This document shows positions 45,641-56,769 of a stretch of 64,000 nucleotides of DNA, in pieces. The translations under genes and the position numbers were made by a program. The notes beneath the pieces were generated by a model that saw only the letters and a program-made list of their open reading frames with translations, had not been told where the DNA came from and did no database searches. Position 1 is the first letter of the stretch; each line of letters begins with the position of its first letter. This DNA comes from Pictodentalium vernedei (Eukaryota > Mollusca > Scaphopoda > Dentaliida > Dentaliidae). Where the stretch lies: contig CM062296.1 in NCBI GenBank assembly GCA_031216915.1, forward strand, positions 792,252,823 through 792,316,822, read 5' to 3'.

Positions 45641-45849
45641 GACGACCCATTGATTTGGTGGAGAGACCAAGAAGCCCTCCTGCCAATGTTGGCGAAGTTG
45701 GCCCGCCGCTATTTGGAGATACAGCAATATCAGCTTCATCTGAAAGCTTATTTTCCATGTAAGGACTGGCATTCGAGCAACGGCGGATGTCTATTTCTAA
45801 GGGTACGGCCGCAGCGATTGTATTCTTAAATGAAAACATCGCTAAATGT
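45641..45849 (+). pseudogene. hAT transposase C-terminal dimerisation domain, disrupted
   Basis: DDPLIWWRDQEALLPMLAKL matches the D-P-L-x-W-W signature of the hAT dimerisation domain. In a second frame follow AISASSESLFSM (the usual S-E-R-x-F-S position) and, in another, AAAIVFLNENIAKC with a stop at about 45847. The 5' part of this domain lies just before the LTR element (SPSIIDD, about 38756-38777), in a frame consistent with continuity once one copy of the 5-bp duplication is discounted. Two frame changes show it was decaying. Confidence 0.85.
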
Positions 45850-45894
45850 TAGAATTTACGATAACCTGAGAGAACTCTATTTTAACTTCTCGAC

Positions 45895-45965
45895 CCCTGA
45901 GTTCCAATGTGTTCTATGTGCCAGTAGGCACATAGAACACACTGGAACTCAAGGGACGAACTGCA
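45895..45965. repeat. Foldback family H, copy 1
   Basis: CCCTGAGTTCCAATGTGTTC, TATGTGCC, AGTA, GGCACATA, GAACACACTGGAACTCAAGG form a near-perfect hairpin, followed by GACGAACTG. A second copy is at 63655-63730. It lies in the hAT remnant's 3' part. Confidence 0.85.
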
Positions 45966-46129
45966 CTTAAGTTCAATCATATTCAAATTCAAGTGAATAA
46001 AAAAGGCCGAAGTTATTAAAATTTTGTTCATTTTAACATTTAACGTCATTTAACTCGTTAACGCAGAATTATTTAACACGTCAACGTGTTAAGGAAAAAT
46101 TTTAACTCCTCCCAGCCCTGATTACAATA

Positions 46130-46495
46130 CATCATGTAAAATTATTCTGAATCCATGATTGAATGTGCACAAGAGAAAAAGAGAGAAAATAAAAATACAA
46201 ATTGAACATTGAATATACACAAAGAATTAAACGCAATAAGGAGAGACTATTAGTATCCTCGATGTGTATCTGGGTGGGATGGGGAAATCTCACCCGAGGG
46301 GCAAGATATTTGAGGCAGACACGAGGCTGATGATTTTGTTCCCACCATTTTAGGGATGTGACGCCTTTAATAAGAAAATACCATATTTTCCAGAAAAAAA
46401 GTTCTTAGTGCGTTCATTCTAGGAGAAAACCAATAAGTCATATTCACTACCTTGTTCGCATTCTACTTATGTTGGCTTGTACATTTGGAAATAAA
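46130..46495. other. Intron 2 sequence, no feature seen
   Basis: No exon or repeat boundary recognised. Confidence 0.4.
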
Positions 46496-46499
46496 TATT

Positions 46500-46720
46500 G
46501 TTTAACCCATTACCTAACATGAAAAGCAGACGACACTTGCAAAAAAAATTCTTGAATAACTAATTTTTTTCATTTTTTGTCTCAAAAACATAGGTTATGA
46601 CCCCTCGTTGGAACGAGCTCGACGAGCTCGTTCCAACGAGGGGTCATAACCTATGTTTTTGAGACAAAAAATGAAAATATTTTGAAAATTAATTGGCGAT
46701 TTTTGAGAATAGCTTATCAA
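46500..46720. mobile_element. piggyBac-like palindromic MITE (family B), inverted orientation
   Basis: Starts TTTAACCCATTACCTAACAT. The core is a perfect palindrome at 46567-46677: 55-nt arms around one base at 46622. The far end decays after AAATCGCCA-type sequence. It is the longest perfect hairpin in the window. Confidence 0.9.
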
Positions 46721-46724
46721 TAAG

Positions 46725-47560
46725 TGTGGTATATACCAAATGTATGTACTTCAAAACACACAGGCTAGCACCTCATGTTGAGGGTTAATGCACCGAAGCG
46801 ACCTCAAATGAAATCGACATGCCTGCACATGTCATTTCCAGACTTGCACTTCAGTTTGACAGGGCGCAATAATATCACATGTATATTTCTCTCCGATAAA
46901 CTGATAGAGAAATTAGAGGTGTGCAGAAGTTTTTCTTTGAGCGTTCTGGTTTCGATTTCCGTTTATAAAGTCGGTTGTATTTACGGAAGCAGAACGGCCT
47001 TCCATTTTGTTTGTTTATACATGTGCAGACGTGATTTGCGATGATTATATAGTTCCAGCGCCAATTAAGTGTACAAATAGGTTGGTCACATGGGTGGGGT
47101 GAGATAGCTGTCACGTAGATGGGGTGAGACAAGCAAATCTCTCCCAGCTGTCCCACATGACTTTATATTTATCCCATAAATGGAAGTTTATTCTCACAAT
47201 AAAAGTCTTGGATACATTTTTGCTTTATTCACCTAGTAGCAGCTCCTAGTAGGGTGATAAATTTTCCCCGTAGGTTTAACACTGAAAGAATTTATTCCTG
47301 TAGTGTAGACGGATTTGTTGACCTCTGACCTCCACCGCATTCGTGTTGTCATGACCTGTTTTACGTTTGCGGGAGACAAAATGAACCGATGTTTATTAAA
47401 CGTTGACCGTCGCTGAAATGTTTAGTTTGAGAATGTTTGCTCTAACAACAAAACTAATAACAATTAACGAAAACAAAAAGTAAATCAATCGAAATCAAAC
47501 GTTGAAAAGCATACAAGTTCGATTCTGAAAAGCAGGGGCATGATGAGTGATGTTTAATTT
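46725..47560. other. Intron 2 sequence, no feature seen
   Basis: The 89-codon ORF at 46775-47044 has no recognisable domain and no obvious splice context; I do not call it. Confidence 0.4.
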
Positions 47561-47565
47561 TCCAA

Positions 47566-47812
47566 ATTAGGAAAGTGTAAATAAACAAATGCACGTGTCG
47601 TCTGCTTTGTTTTTAAAACTCAAGTTGAATCGACGACGAAAAAAAAACAACAATAAACAACGAAATTAAGAAAGATAAACATTGTTCATTAGGAAAGTGT
47701 AAATAAACAAAGGCGTGTGTCGTTTGCTTTGTTTTTAAAACTCAAGTTGAATCGATGACGAAAAAAAAACAACAACAATAAACAACGAAATTAATAAAGT
47801 ATTTTTGCAAGT
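47566..47812. repeat. Direct duplication, two copies of about 122 bp
   Basis: TAGGAAAGTGTAAATAAACA begins copies at about 47568 and 47690; both carry AAACTCAAGTTGAATCGA and CAATAAACAACGAAATTAA. Confidence 0.88.
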
Positions 47813-48020
47813 TTAGCTCAAGTTTGTAGGGGAATTATTTTTAAACAGAAATGTATCACTGCGCCTTGTTTATTTTTGGCAGTTTTGCTTGTCGATTGAA
47901 TTGGACCATTGTGCTCCTCACTTCTCGCAGTGTTTTGCTGCGAGTTACAAACAGGACGATTTCGCCTCGACTGCCGTGTAAATTATTTATGGGATAAACA
48001 AAACAAAAGTTTTGTGTTTT

Positions 48021-48125
48021 CAAGTAAAAAAAATATTCTACTCGTAGGATTAAGAATGAAACCAACTCGCCAGAGGCTCGTCGGTTTCATTCTTAATCCT
48101 ACTCGTAGAATAATTTTTTTACTTG
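48021..48125. repeat. Foldback family L
   Basis: CAAGTAAAAAAAATATTCTA, CTCGTAGGATTAAGAATGAA and ACC are mirrored by GGT, TTCATTCTTAATCCTACTCG and TAGAATAATTTTTTTACTTG. About 43-nt arms around CAACTCGCCAGAGGCTCGTC. Confidence 0.88.
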
Positions 48126-48699
48126 AAAGCACTATACGTTTATTCTATATATATCTCCGTACCTAAGTGGTGGGAGGCAAGTTGCAAGTGAAACGCAAAA
48201 CAAAGCAAAACATTCAGATCCATTTATACAAAACATGTATGATGTTGTTTATAAACATGACAGACTCCCCTATGGATATAAAAAAAAACATTTTAGTTTT
48301 ACAGAAATGCCATTTCTACTTTGAACTTGGAAACGGTCAACACGTCTTTTAGAGAACAAGATCAAACGCAAGACAGAGGAGACAGCAAAGTTTACTATTG
48401 CAATTCCCATAGGATTACTCTGTTCCTATAAGTTAATCAGGGCTCAGGGCTGACATCCCAGGAACAAGATGTGTATGGAAATTCCTAAAGTTTGCTGGGG
48501 AATGATAGATCCTATGTTAAATTCTTGTCCCTGGAATATCAGTACCCACTACATACTTCACTTTCGAGAGCTGGAATAATTGCCATTCTACATGTTCATG
48601 ACAGCAATTAATGATATTTTTAATGCCAGGGGTGGACTGGGCCAAGAAAAGTTACCGGGAATTAAACCAAGGCGGAACCCAAACCCAGTAAAAAAATTG

Positions 48700-49390
48700 A
48701 TTTTTCGAACTGACTGAACGCTGCCTCCTTGCATCTGAGTGACTGAGTGATCATTGGCAGTTCACACAGAGGACATTTCGATGGCATTTCTATGTTATCT
48801 TCATCACTCATTCGGCATGAATGGTATCAACGGGGAAGGGGGGGGGGGGGGGCGTACCCATCGGTCGACCATAGTTCGGGCGAATGGGAGAAAATTTTGA
48901 TTTTTCAAATTGAAAGAACGCTGTTTTCTTGCACCTGAGCTATCAGTTGCAGGCGAGAGTATTGGTATATCAAAATGTTCTCCATGTGGACAGCCCTCGC
49001 AGTCCACAGAGAGAACATTATAATATACTGGCATTCTAAGATCCAGTTCGCCTGTTGGGAGGTTTCACAAAATATCAAGCACCACCAGGTGTTAGGCTGC
49101 ATCAATTCTGGGGGCCCCAGGAACCATCCAATAGGGGGCACACCGGGAATTATCCTCCTCTGTTTAATGTTTCACCTGCTAATATAGCGCGAAATATAAT
49201 ACAAATATCTTTCCATATCTTTGGTCACAATAGATATGAGGGAGTATATCTCGACGTCATGCATTAACCCTTTAAACCCAAAATGACCTCCTTTTCGGAC
49301 CAGGATCGTGATACAACCAGAATTCATTCAATATTTCAATTTAATATTTTATTCACAATATACACGTACATGTGGTGTAGTTACAAATAC
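48700..49390. repeat. Dispersed composite repeat, copy 2
   Basis: Same order of blocks as 11046-11975 (TCGAACTGAC, G run at 48838-48852, TTTCACCTGCTAATATAGCG, GAGGGAGTATATCTCGACGT) but without the 250-bp segment of copy 1. Confidence 0.88.
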
Positions 49391-49393
49391 ATA

Positions 49394-49560
49394 GAGAGTA
49401 ATCGCTTGACTGGACTGGTTACGTAAAATAATTCATGAGAGGTGAAGGACGTTGTACAAACGCGAGTGCACGAATGCGCGCGGGTGTTTTACAATATATT
49501 CCCTCGCCTCGAATGAATTATTTCACATAACCAGTCCAGTCAAGCGATTATTCTGTTTAT
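49394..49560. mobile_element. Foldback MITE family A, copy 2
   Basis: Same inverted ends as 11978-12137 (GAGTAATCGCTTGACTGGAC; its complement at 49540-49558). It sits at the same place in the composite repeat as copy 1. Confidence 0.88.
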
Positions 49561-49586
49561 TACTTTTCATTATTAACGATAATTAT

Positions 49587-49796
49587 ATTATTTAACCCTT
49601 TTCCTAACGTAACGGCCAAAGCCGTCCAGCGCTATTCTCAAAAATCGCCAATTAATTTTCATTATTTTTTTTTCATTTTTTGTCTCTAGAACATAGGTTA
49701 TGGCCCCTCATTGGAACGAGCTCCAATGAGAAAATAATATTTATTCAAGAATTTTTTTTCCAAGTGTCGTCCCCTTTTCATGGTAGGTAAAAGGTT
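49587..49796. mobile_element. piggyBac-like palindromic MITE (family B), central deletion
   Basis: TTTAACCCTTTTCCTAACGT at the left, GGTAGGTAAAAGGTTAA at the right. The centre reads CTCATTGGAACGAGCTCCAATGAG, so the right half of the hairpin is largely missing. Confidence 0.82.
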
Positions 49797-50339
49797 AAAA
49801 AAAACAAAAAACAATGAAGTCCCCATTACACCCACGGCAAAGCGTCTTCGTGTGCGCGCACGGATACATGACCCAATTGTTGATTGCATAATTCACATGT
49901 GAAGTTATCGTTTATAATCAAACCCGGAAATCCCAGTAAATCACACTTTGGAAAGTAACAAAGATGAATATTGGGATAGATACTTTTTGAAAACAATATC
50001 CTGAATATGTAAATGGGAGCGTGACAAGTTGCACATTTGTCTAAAAATGCATTTTGTTAGGAGACAACATAGCCTAAAGGCTGTCTTCCTGTCATTAAGC
50101 AGATAATTGCTCAGTGAATTTGTGTGAAAGAGCAATCAAGCTTTTCAACGTTGAGCCCTAAGATCTTAATTGGTCTTCCCCAAATAACGAATACGCCACC
50201 AACCGGTGATACTGTACTGGCATGGAAGATACCATCAGGGTTTCAGTTTCGATCGAAATCACTGCGCATTTTCAATGTTTGGGGTTTTTAATTGTAATTA
50301 AAGCGTCACAAGGCATATAATAAAAGAATACTTAATCTT

Positions 50340-51090
50340 GGTGCCTTCTTCGACTCTACCATGTCTATGGACAGACATGTTACAAATATGTGCAATAGGG
50401 CTTTCAGGGGTCTATACAAAGTTAAACAGATAAGACAGTTCCTCACCGAAGACTCAACAAAACCCCTAGTTCATGCCTTTATAACTTCACATTTGGATTA
50501 TTATAATGCCTTACTGCTCAATCTTCCACAATATCAGTACTCTCGCCTACAGATGGTACTAAATGCATCAGCCCGAGTGGTATGTGGGGTATCACGATCT
50601 CAACACATCACTCCTGTTCTGAAGGATATGCACTGGCTGCCAGTCAAGTACAGAATAATTTTCAAAACTTTATTACTAGTTTTTAAGACACAAAACAACA
50701 TGTCACCAGCCTACTTAGAAGAACTCATTAATATCAAGTGTGTGTCAATACAACCTGAGGTCCGATGGTAAAATGCTGCTACATGTTCCAAAACATAGGT
50801 GTAAGACATTTGGAGATAGGTCATTCTCATTTGCTGGCCCTCACTTGTGGAATAATTTACCAGAACACCCCAAAAGACTGTCAAATACAACCTTTTCAAG
50901 AAAGATCTCAAAACATACCTGTTTCAAAAAGCCTATAAGTGATGTTCTGGACTGTAGCATACTGTATATATTCCGTTTGTGTATTTGCACGACCTCAGTA
51001 ACGTGTACAGCGCCTTAGAATATAGTTCTATATCTTCTGAACTATAATTTTGGCTCTATATAAATGTGTATATTATTATTATTATTATTA
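50340..51090 (+). repeat. LINE 3' end, CR1/L2-like
   Basis: The last part of a non-LTR retrotransposon ORF2: HAFITSHLDYYNALLLNLPQ, SRLQMVLNASARVVCGV, HITPVLKDMHWLPVKYRI and FKTLLLVFKTQN (50361-50771). The continuation is in a second frame (GDRSFSFAGPHLWNNLPEHP, 50806-50870). It ends in an (ATT)n tail at about 51073-51092. These blocks follow the reverse transcriptase domain in CR1/L2-type LINEs. The copy is 5' truncated, with one frameshift near 50765. Confidence 0.9.
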
Positions 51091-51099
51091 TTATAACTC

Positions 51100-51740
51100 A
51101 CTCATCCGTGACTGAAAGGGAATATATGTTTTCACAAATAGTCCCCCCTGTTATAATTTTGGTACCTGCTAAATAGTATGGGATCTCAGTATTAGGGCCT
51201 TGCGAATCATATATTTTCAATTCTATTATTCAAAATCGAATCGAACCTCGAATCGAATCAGCGCCGTCTTGTAGATTATCTATTCGGCGAAGAGTCTGTA
51301 AAACTGACTTGTTCCGTATGTGATGGCTCAAGTCCCGACTTTCGATAAAGTTATCTCCTTTGAAATTATTTGACGAGCAAAGAAAGTCCAATTAAAAGCA
51401 AGCAATTGTTGAGAAAACACCTATGACTCCAGTAGAAAATGAAGCCAAGTTTTGTTTGTTACTTTTATTTTATTAAAAGAAACAAAGGGAAACTTGTCTT
51501 TTAATGGCAAGCTATTTAGAAGCTACTTATTAACAGATAATCTGTCATTAAGAATATCTATCAGGATCACACCTACCAATACAAAGTAAACTTTGTCTCT
51601 TTGTTTAGTGAATATGTTTTTTCGGTAATTTTGTATGTTTTAATTCTTCCGAGGAAAAAAATAACAAATCTCAATAGACTTTTATATTAATTGAAAGGAC
51701 AATGTCTGTATTTTATTCCATGATTATTTATTCTACTATA
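51100..51740. other. Intron 2 sequence, no feature seen
   Basis: AT-rich, no exon or repeat recognised. Confidence 0.4.
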
Positions 51741-51741
51741 T

Positions 51742-52300
51742 ATGAAAAGCCTATCACATAATTTTTAGCTTCATACACCGACCTTGGTGAACACACCATC
51801 AATGGGATTTCAGTAGCTAAAATGTACACCTACAGTGGAACTACATCCAAGCTGACCTTTGGTGACGTCGTCCTGAATGCGAACTTGTCTAAATTTATCG
51901 CACGTCACCTCGCGAAGAGTGAAATGAAAGTGGCAATTATTTATTACGTTTTTAAATAGGTTTACCTCATAAGATGCCAAAAATTAACAAACATGCATTG
52001 TTTCGTGTTAATAAAGCATCCATAACTCGAAATAGTATGTTATTATGTTATTATTATTCCCTTTCTTTTCGGCGATAAAATTGACAGCGAAAGTACCGCC
52101 CACCGATGCTCTGTAAACAAAAAGTAATTCGCACGTTTGTACGGCTGCTGCTCAGTAACATCGGGAAAACATAATAGCGACTCTTAATAATGTGACGATC
52201 ATTTTATAAATAAAATATACCCGTAGGATCTTGGTTTACCAAATGTTCACCACTCGTGGTGAACATTTGGTACACCAAGCTACTATGGGTATATTCTATA
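51742..52300. mobile_element. Foldback element family E, copy 2, inverted
   Basis: Matches 25523-26180 in the opposite orientation at high identity. The hairpin at 52212-52290 has a simple perfect centre, CAAATGTTCACCAC, TCGT, then GGTGAACATTTG, without the extra inner hairpin of copy 1. The short ORF ending AIIYYVFK is open here too, on +. Confidence 0.85.
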
Positions 52301-52739
52301 TATATGTCACGATGCGCAAACTGTTGAGATAATGAACAGAAAACAGAAAAATAGTTACATAGCATCAAAAGATGGAGGAAAGCCTTGCAGCTTCTGTATT
52401 GTTATGCTACACTATAGGAAAATGCATGACATTTGTGAAATTATTCACACGTCGATGGTACAAATTCATTAACGTTTCGAAATTCCATTTTTTTTATATG
52501 AAATTCATACACACTAAGTGTTCAATTCACTGACAGCTTCAGAAAATTAAAGGGGGTTAACATTTCCCGTAAATCTCTTTCAATGACGAAAATTGTTAGC
52601 CATGACAAAACAAATGACCCCTAAGGCCTAAAACAGTTAAAATCTGTTCCTCAGGCCCTCCCACATGGTCCTTTTGGCTGCCGTGTATTCCTTTTATAAC
52701 CAATGCAAACTTAAAAAAAAAATAATAATTGAATGATTC

Positions 52740-52960
52740 ATGTCTGATATTATACACAAGTTAATTAAACTGATAAATTTATCCCTTGAGTACAACAAGG
52801 CTTTGCAATGCTTTAGCATTGCAAAGCCTTCTTGCACTCAAGGGACGAAATACACCAGCACTCATGCTAATCTGTAGATTATGAGGCCCAGAACATAAAA
52901 CAAACCAAGAACATGAACTTTTGTGGCAAAGAAATATTTATAAAAAAATAAATAAAATAA
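52740..52960. repeat. Foldback family I, copy 1
   Basis: Core at 52782-52848: CCCTTGAGTACAACAAGGCT, TTGCAATGC, TTTA, GCATTGCAA, AGCCTTCTTGCACTCAAGGG, then ACGAA. Flanks to about 52960 (GAACATGAACTTTTGTGGCA) match 54240-54460 in the opposite orientation. Confidence 0.85.
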
Positions 52961-53164
52961 AAAACGCCCCAAAAATCTCCTGAGAAACATGAGATCAACT
53001 TTGTGGGGCCTAATGTCGAACTATTAACTAACTCACCCCTTATTGTCACAGACATTATTATTGATAAATAGGTATGAAACAAAAGTATTTTTTATATACT
53101 AAGAAGGCCATGAGAGATATATTGCTAACCTTGCAAACATACAGGTCAATTTGTTTGTCAGTCA

Positions 53165-53275
53165 TAACCAGTTTTATGGGAGCACGGTGACTCCTTGGTA
53201 AAAGCATCGGACTAGACATCGGAGGGGGGAGGGGGGGGGGGGCGAAAACGCTATGTATTAAGCCGTATGGCACAA
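53165..53275 (+). repeat. Possible SINE head fragment
   Basis: GGGAGCACGGTGACTCCTTG, then GTAAAAGCATCGGACTAGAC, has a degenerate pol III A box at the right place for the SINE head. A G run follows. Weak. Confidence 0.4.
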
Positions 53276-53440
53276 TGACGATACACTTGCCTTTAACCGA
53301 TAAAACCTTGATAGGACCGGGTTAGCAAGTTGGGGAATGCGACAGTTTGTCACCACCGCTGCTCAGTAGTTTTCTCTAAATAATCCGGTTTTATCTAACA
53401 ATCATACTGATTTTGTCCTGAAAAACACGAAAAACGGTAT

Positions 53441-53505
53441 GTATCACATAATATGTTCCGATTCCGTATCATATTGATACGGAATCGGAACATATTATGT
53501 GATAC
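53441..53505. repeat. Perfect palindrome, 31-nt arms, 3-nt loop (family J)
   Basis: GTATCACATAATATGTTCCG and ATTCCGTATCA form the left arm, loop TAT, and the right arm 53475-53505 is its exact complement. A partial third copy of the arm follows at about 53506-53530 (ATCACATTCTGATTCCGTAT). Confidence 0.93.
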
Positions 53506-53944
53506 ATATCACATTCTGATTCCGTATCAAAGAGACGACTCGTTTCCGGGAACGCAAAGGGCTATCATAACAGGTGCATGAATACATTCTATGTGCGTTT
53601 CAGTGATCCACTCAGCTGATCGCTTACAAAACATAAAATTCCTTACAATTAGCGACAGAGCTATTAATAGCCAATGCCCCCCCCCCCCCCCTCCACCTGA
53701 TAAATAGAACTGAGCAATTAAATAATACACACTTGTAAATTCAAGCGTATCATCATAGGATGTGACATTGAGAGTGAATAATTTTCAACGCAACTTTGAC
53801 AATTTGCAGTGACGGCGTTAAGTCATTGTTTGTTAAAGTGCACAACAATATAGTTCCATAAAATATTGTTTTTTTTAAATTTTGTGTCGCCCAAAACTGT
53901 GTTAATAATTTAAGATTTAATCTGTTTATGTGACAGAAATGTTA

Positions 53945-54090
53945 GATAAATGAATTATCATGATAATGTGCATGTTCTGGAATTTGCAACAGATTCTCAG
54001 TGGTGTCCAGAATGGGATCTCGTTCCATTCTGGACACCACTTCGAATCTGAAACCAATCACAGGACATGCACATAATCATGATAATCTGT
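53945..54090. repeat. Foldback family K
   Basis: Outer arms ATTATCATGATAATGTGCAT/ATGCACATAATCATGATAAT; inner arms AGTGGTGTCCAGAATGG/CCATTCTGGACACCACT around GATCTCGTT. Confidence 0.85.
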
Positions 54091-54148
54091 ATTTATCCGC
54101 CCGTAAAACTGTCTGACATCACTCTAGCTGGTGAAAACGCCAACGGAC

Positions 54149-54646
54149 GTGACAACCATAACTTATTCCCAGTTCCTTATTCGACATTCATTAGGCCCCA
54201 TTCGCAGTCCATTTTTTGTATAACTGCGTGTGGACGGGCGTTTTTTTATTTTTTTTTGTTATTTTTGCAATTATTTCTTTGCCATCAAAAGTTCATGTTC
54301 TTGGTTTGTTTTGTGTTTTAGGCCTCATAATGTACAGAACAGCACGGGTTGTGGTGTATTTCGTCACTTAAGTGCAAGAAGGCTTTGCGATGCAAAAAGC
54401 ACTGCAAAGCCTTGTTGCACTTAAGAGACAAATTTATCAACTTGGGTAAAATATCAGACATAAAGCATTTGATTATTATTTTTTTTCAAGTTTGCCTTCA
54501 TTATAAAAAGATAGCATGCGACAGCCAAAATGTCCACGCGGGAGGGCCTGGGAAACAGATTTTAACTTTTTTAGGCTTTACCAACCGATTTTATCGGTTG
54601 ATAACGAAGTCGAATGAAGAACTAGGAATAAGTAACGGTTGTCACG
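54149..54646. repeat. Foldback family M with an inverted family I copy inside
   Basis: Left arm GTGACAACCATAACTTATTC, CCAGTTCCTTATTCGACATT is mirrored at 54590-54646 (AAGTCGAATGAAGAACTAGG, AATAAGTAACGGTTGTCAC). Between them, 54240-54460 is the reverse of the family I region at 52740-52960, with core GCAAGAAGGCTTTGCGATGC / GCACTGCAAAGCCTTGTTGC. Confidence 0.75.
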
Positions 54647-54944
54647 TCCCCAAACGCCATTACACTCCAACGAACTGAGAAACAAACAATATTACATTTC
54701 ATCGTTTTCTGTGAAAAAGTACCTAATGATCTTTTTTTTATTCAATGCATTAGCAGACAACGCAACATGCACAAAACTCTTTCTCTGTAAAAAAAAATCC
54801 TTTATAAATAAAGACTTCCTTTGATCACGATATCGTTTGTTACTAAATCCCGAGAAAGAACGTTAATTATCTAACATGACGTCACAGAATTATCAACAAT
54901 TTACCTAATATCAATATGGAAACACAACAGCTTGCGGGGTCGTA

Positions 54945-55045
54945 ACAACCGTTCCTTATTCTCGGTTCCTTATTCGAAATTGGTTATCAACCGATATCGG
55001 TTGATAATGAATATCGAATAAGATAACTGAGAATAAGTAACGGTT
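54945..55045. repeat. Foldback family M, copy 3
   Basis: AACCGTTCCTTATTCTCGG, TTGGTTATCAACCGATATCG, GTTGATAATGAATATCGAAT and AACTGAGAATAAGTAACGGT form a compact 95-bp hairpin; here no insertion separates the arms. Confidence 0.85.
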
Positions 55046-55099
55046 GTCAAGTCAGTACAGCTAGCGCTATTCACACCCCCCCCCCCCAAACTGCACCCA

Positions 55100-56765
55100 A
55101 AATATATTTTATGAGCGGGCAAATGAGGGGGTTCAAAAAAGAAGAGGCCCTAGGAGGCCTTAGGGCGCTCACCTGGCATGGTAGTCTAAATATCAAACCA
55201 GGGACTTGACTTGAATAAGCTGCATACGCCCCTTCTAAGAAAAGCATATACCAACTAGGTGAAGCGATTGTGCCCACAAAATACACGGGATTTTCCTTCT
55301 CTTTTCAGTTCCTGCACTTGCACGTCCCAAAATTGAGATAAACGAATAAAAAACCGATTTCTTTTTATTTTTGTTCGGAAATTTTCGAAGTCCCAAACAA
55401 ATTTTTTTCAGACTACAATTTTTTTTTATTCTTCTTACAAATGGACCAAAACGCATAAAAAACCAAAAAATTAATTTCCGGATTTTGGTCCAAAATTTTC
55501 TAAGTCCCACCCGGCTCCCAATTTTTCAGTGTAAAAAAATTTATCTTTTTTGTCTTAAAATTGACCACAATGCATAAAAAACAAAAAAACTAATTTCGGG
55601 TTTTGATCCAAAATTTTCGAAGTCCCACCCGGACACCAAATTTTCAGTGTAAAAAAAAAAAAATTGTTTGTCTCAAAATTGACCAAAACGCATAAAAAAC
55701 CAAAAAACTAATTTCCGGATTTTGGTCCCAAATTTCTAAGTCCGGACCGGGACCCCTAATTTTCAGCCCAAATATGAACCCAGGGATTTGGCTTGAACAA
55801 ATTTGAATCTCATCTCCCTAAGCATGCTGCATACCAAATATTAAAAGATTCCTATTGGTAGATCTGTAGAGGATTTTTAAAGAATATTCCTCATACTGCA
55901 CTAATTTGAACATTTGGGCTCTCATAGAGAGACCAAATATGGAACCAGGGAATTGATTTCAATAAACTTGTGAAACAATCTTCGAAAGATGTTATATGTG
56001 AAATATGAAAGCTTTTGGAGCAGTGGTTTGGGAGAAAAGTAGTGTTAAATGCTTTTCCCATTACCCACAGTGTTCAAAAAAGCTGACTCAGCACTTTTTC
56101 AAAGTCCCCAAAAAAGTACTCCATGAAAAAACCGATAGCATTTGTTTTACCACTCCATTCTGTTGGTCCTAAGGAAGCTTCACACCAAATAAGAATTACC
56201 GGTGCCGTGGAGTTTTGGAGATATGGTCATTTTATTTTTTTTCTATTTTTAGCTCCTGCGGTTCCCATGGGGCGACGGGAAAAAAATTGAGCATAAATTA
56301 AGTACTTATGACCCAATATGCCATCATATCAATTTTGGTTCAAATCTGCCTCTTGGTTTGGAAAGTAGAAATTTTGGGCTTGGCGAAAATTCTTGCTCCT
56401 CCCATAACGAAGGCAAATATAGCTCCTCGAACTTCTCTTGAACAAATCTGAGTCTGCACCTCAAAAGGAAGCTGCACACCAAATATCAAGTCTCTGCTAC
56501 TGCTAGTAGAAGAGAAGTAGGTTTTTAAAGATTTAAGCACACTTTTTGGGCGTGGCCCTACCGAGGGGTGGGTCAACGTGATTTGAACAAACTTGAATTG
56601 ACATAATAGGGAACATGCACAGCAAATGTTGTTGAATTTGGTCCAGCAGTTCGTGAGAAGAAGTCAAAAATGTAAAGTTAACGAAGGACGACGGACGGAC
56701 GACGGACGGAAAGCGATCAGTTAAGCCCCCGTTGAGCTTCGCTCAGATGAGCTAAAAAGGTCTAT
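55100..56765. repeat. Dispersed repeat with internal tandem of about 118 bp
   Basis: ACGCATAAAAAAC-type starts recur at about 55342, 55450, 55570 and 55688, each followed by AATTTTCGAAGTCCCACCCGG-like sequence. The element continues with AAATATCAAG and CACACCAAAT motifs and ends GGACGACGGACGGACGACGG, then TTGAGCTTCGCTCAGATGAG, a terminus seen on repeats of many marine invertebrates (recollection). No protein domain. Confidence 0.7.
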
Positions 56766-56769
56766 TTTT

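Larger units (their letters stand above)
38550..46119 (+). mobile_element. hAT transposon remnant carrying a nested LTR element
   Basis: Inverted ends: AGGGCTGGGAGCAGTTGACG at 38550 and ACTCCTCCCAGCCCT ending at 46119, with further inverted AACGTGTTAA blocks inside. The only transposase sequence left is the C-terminal dimerisation domain, split by the LTR element at 38778-45640. Without the insertion the remnant is about 0.7 kb, so it was already a deletion derivative. No clear 8-bp target duplication is seen at its borders. Confidence 0.78.

Noticed and set aside
46775-47044. 89-codon ORF in intron 2 as an extra exon
   Set aside because: No recognisable domain, no cysteine pattern and no matched phase-1 splice sites that I could see.
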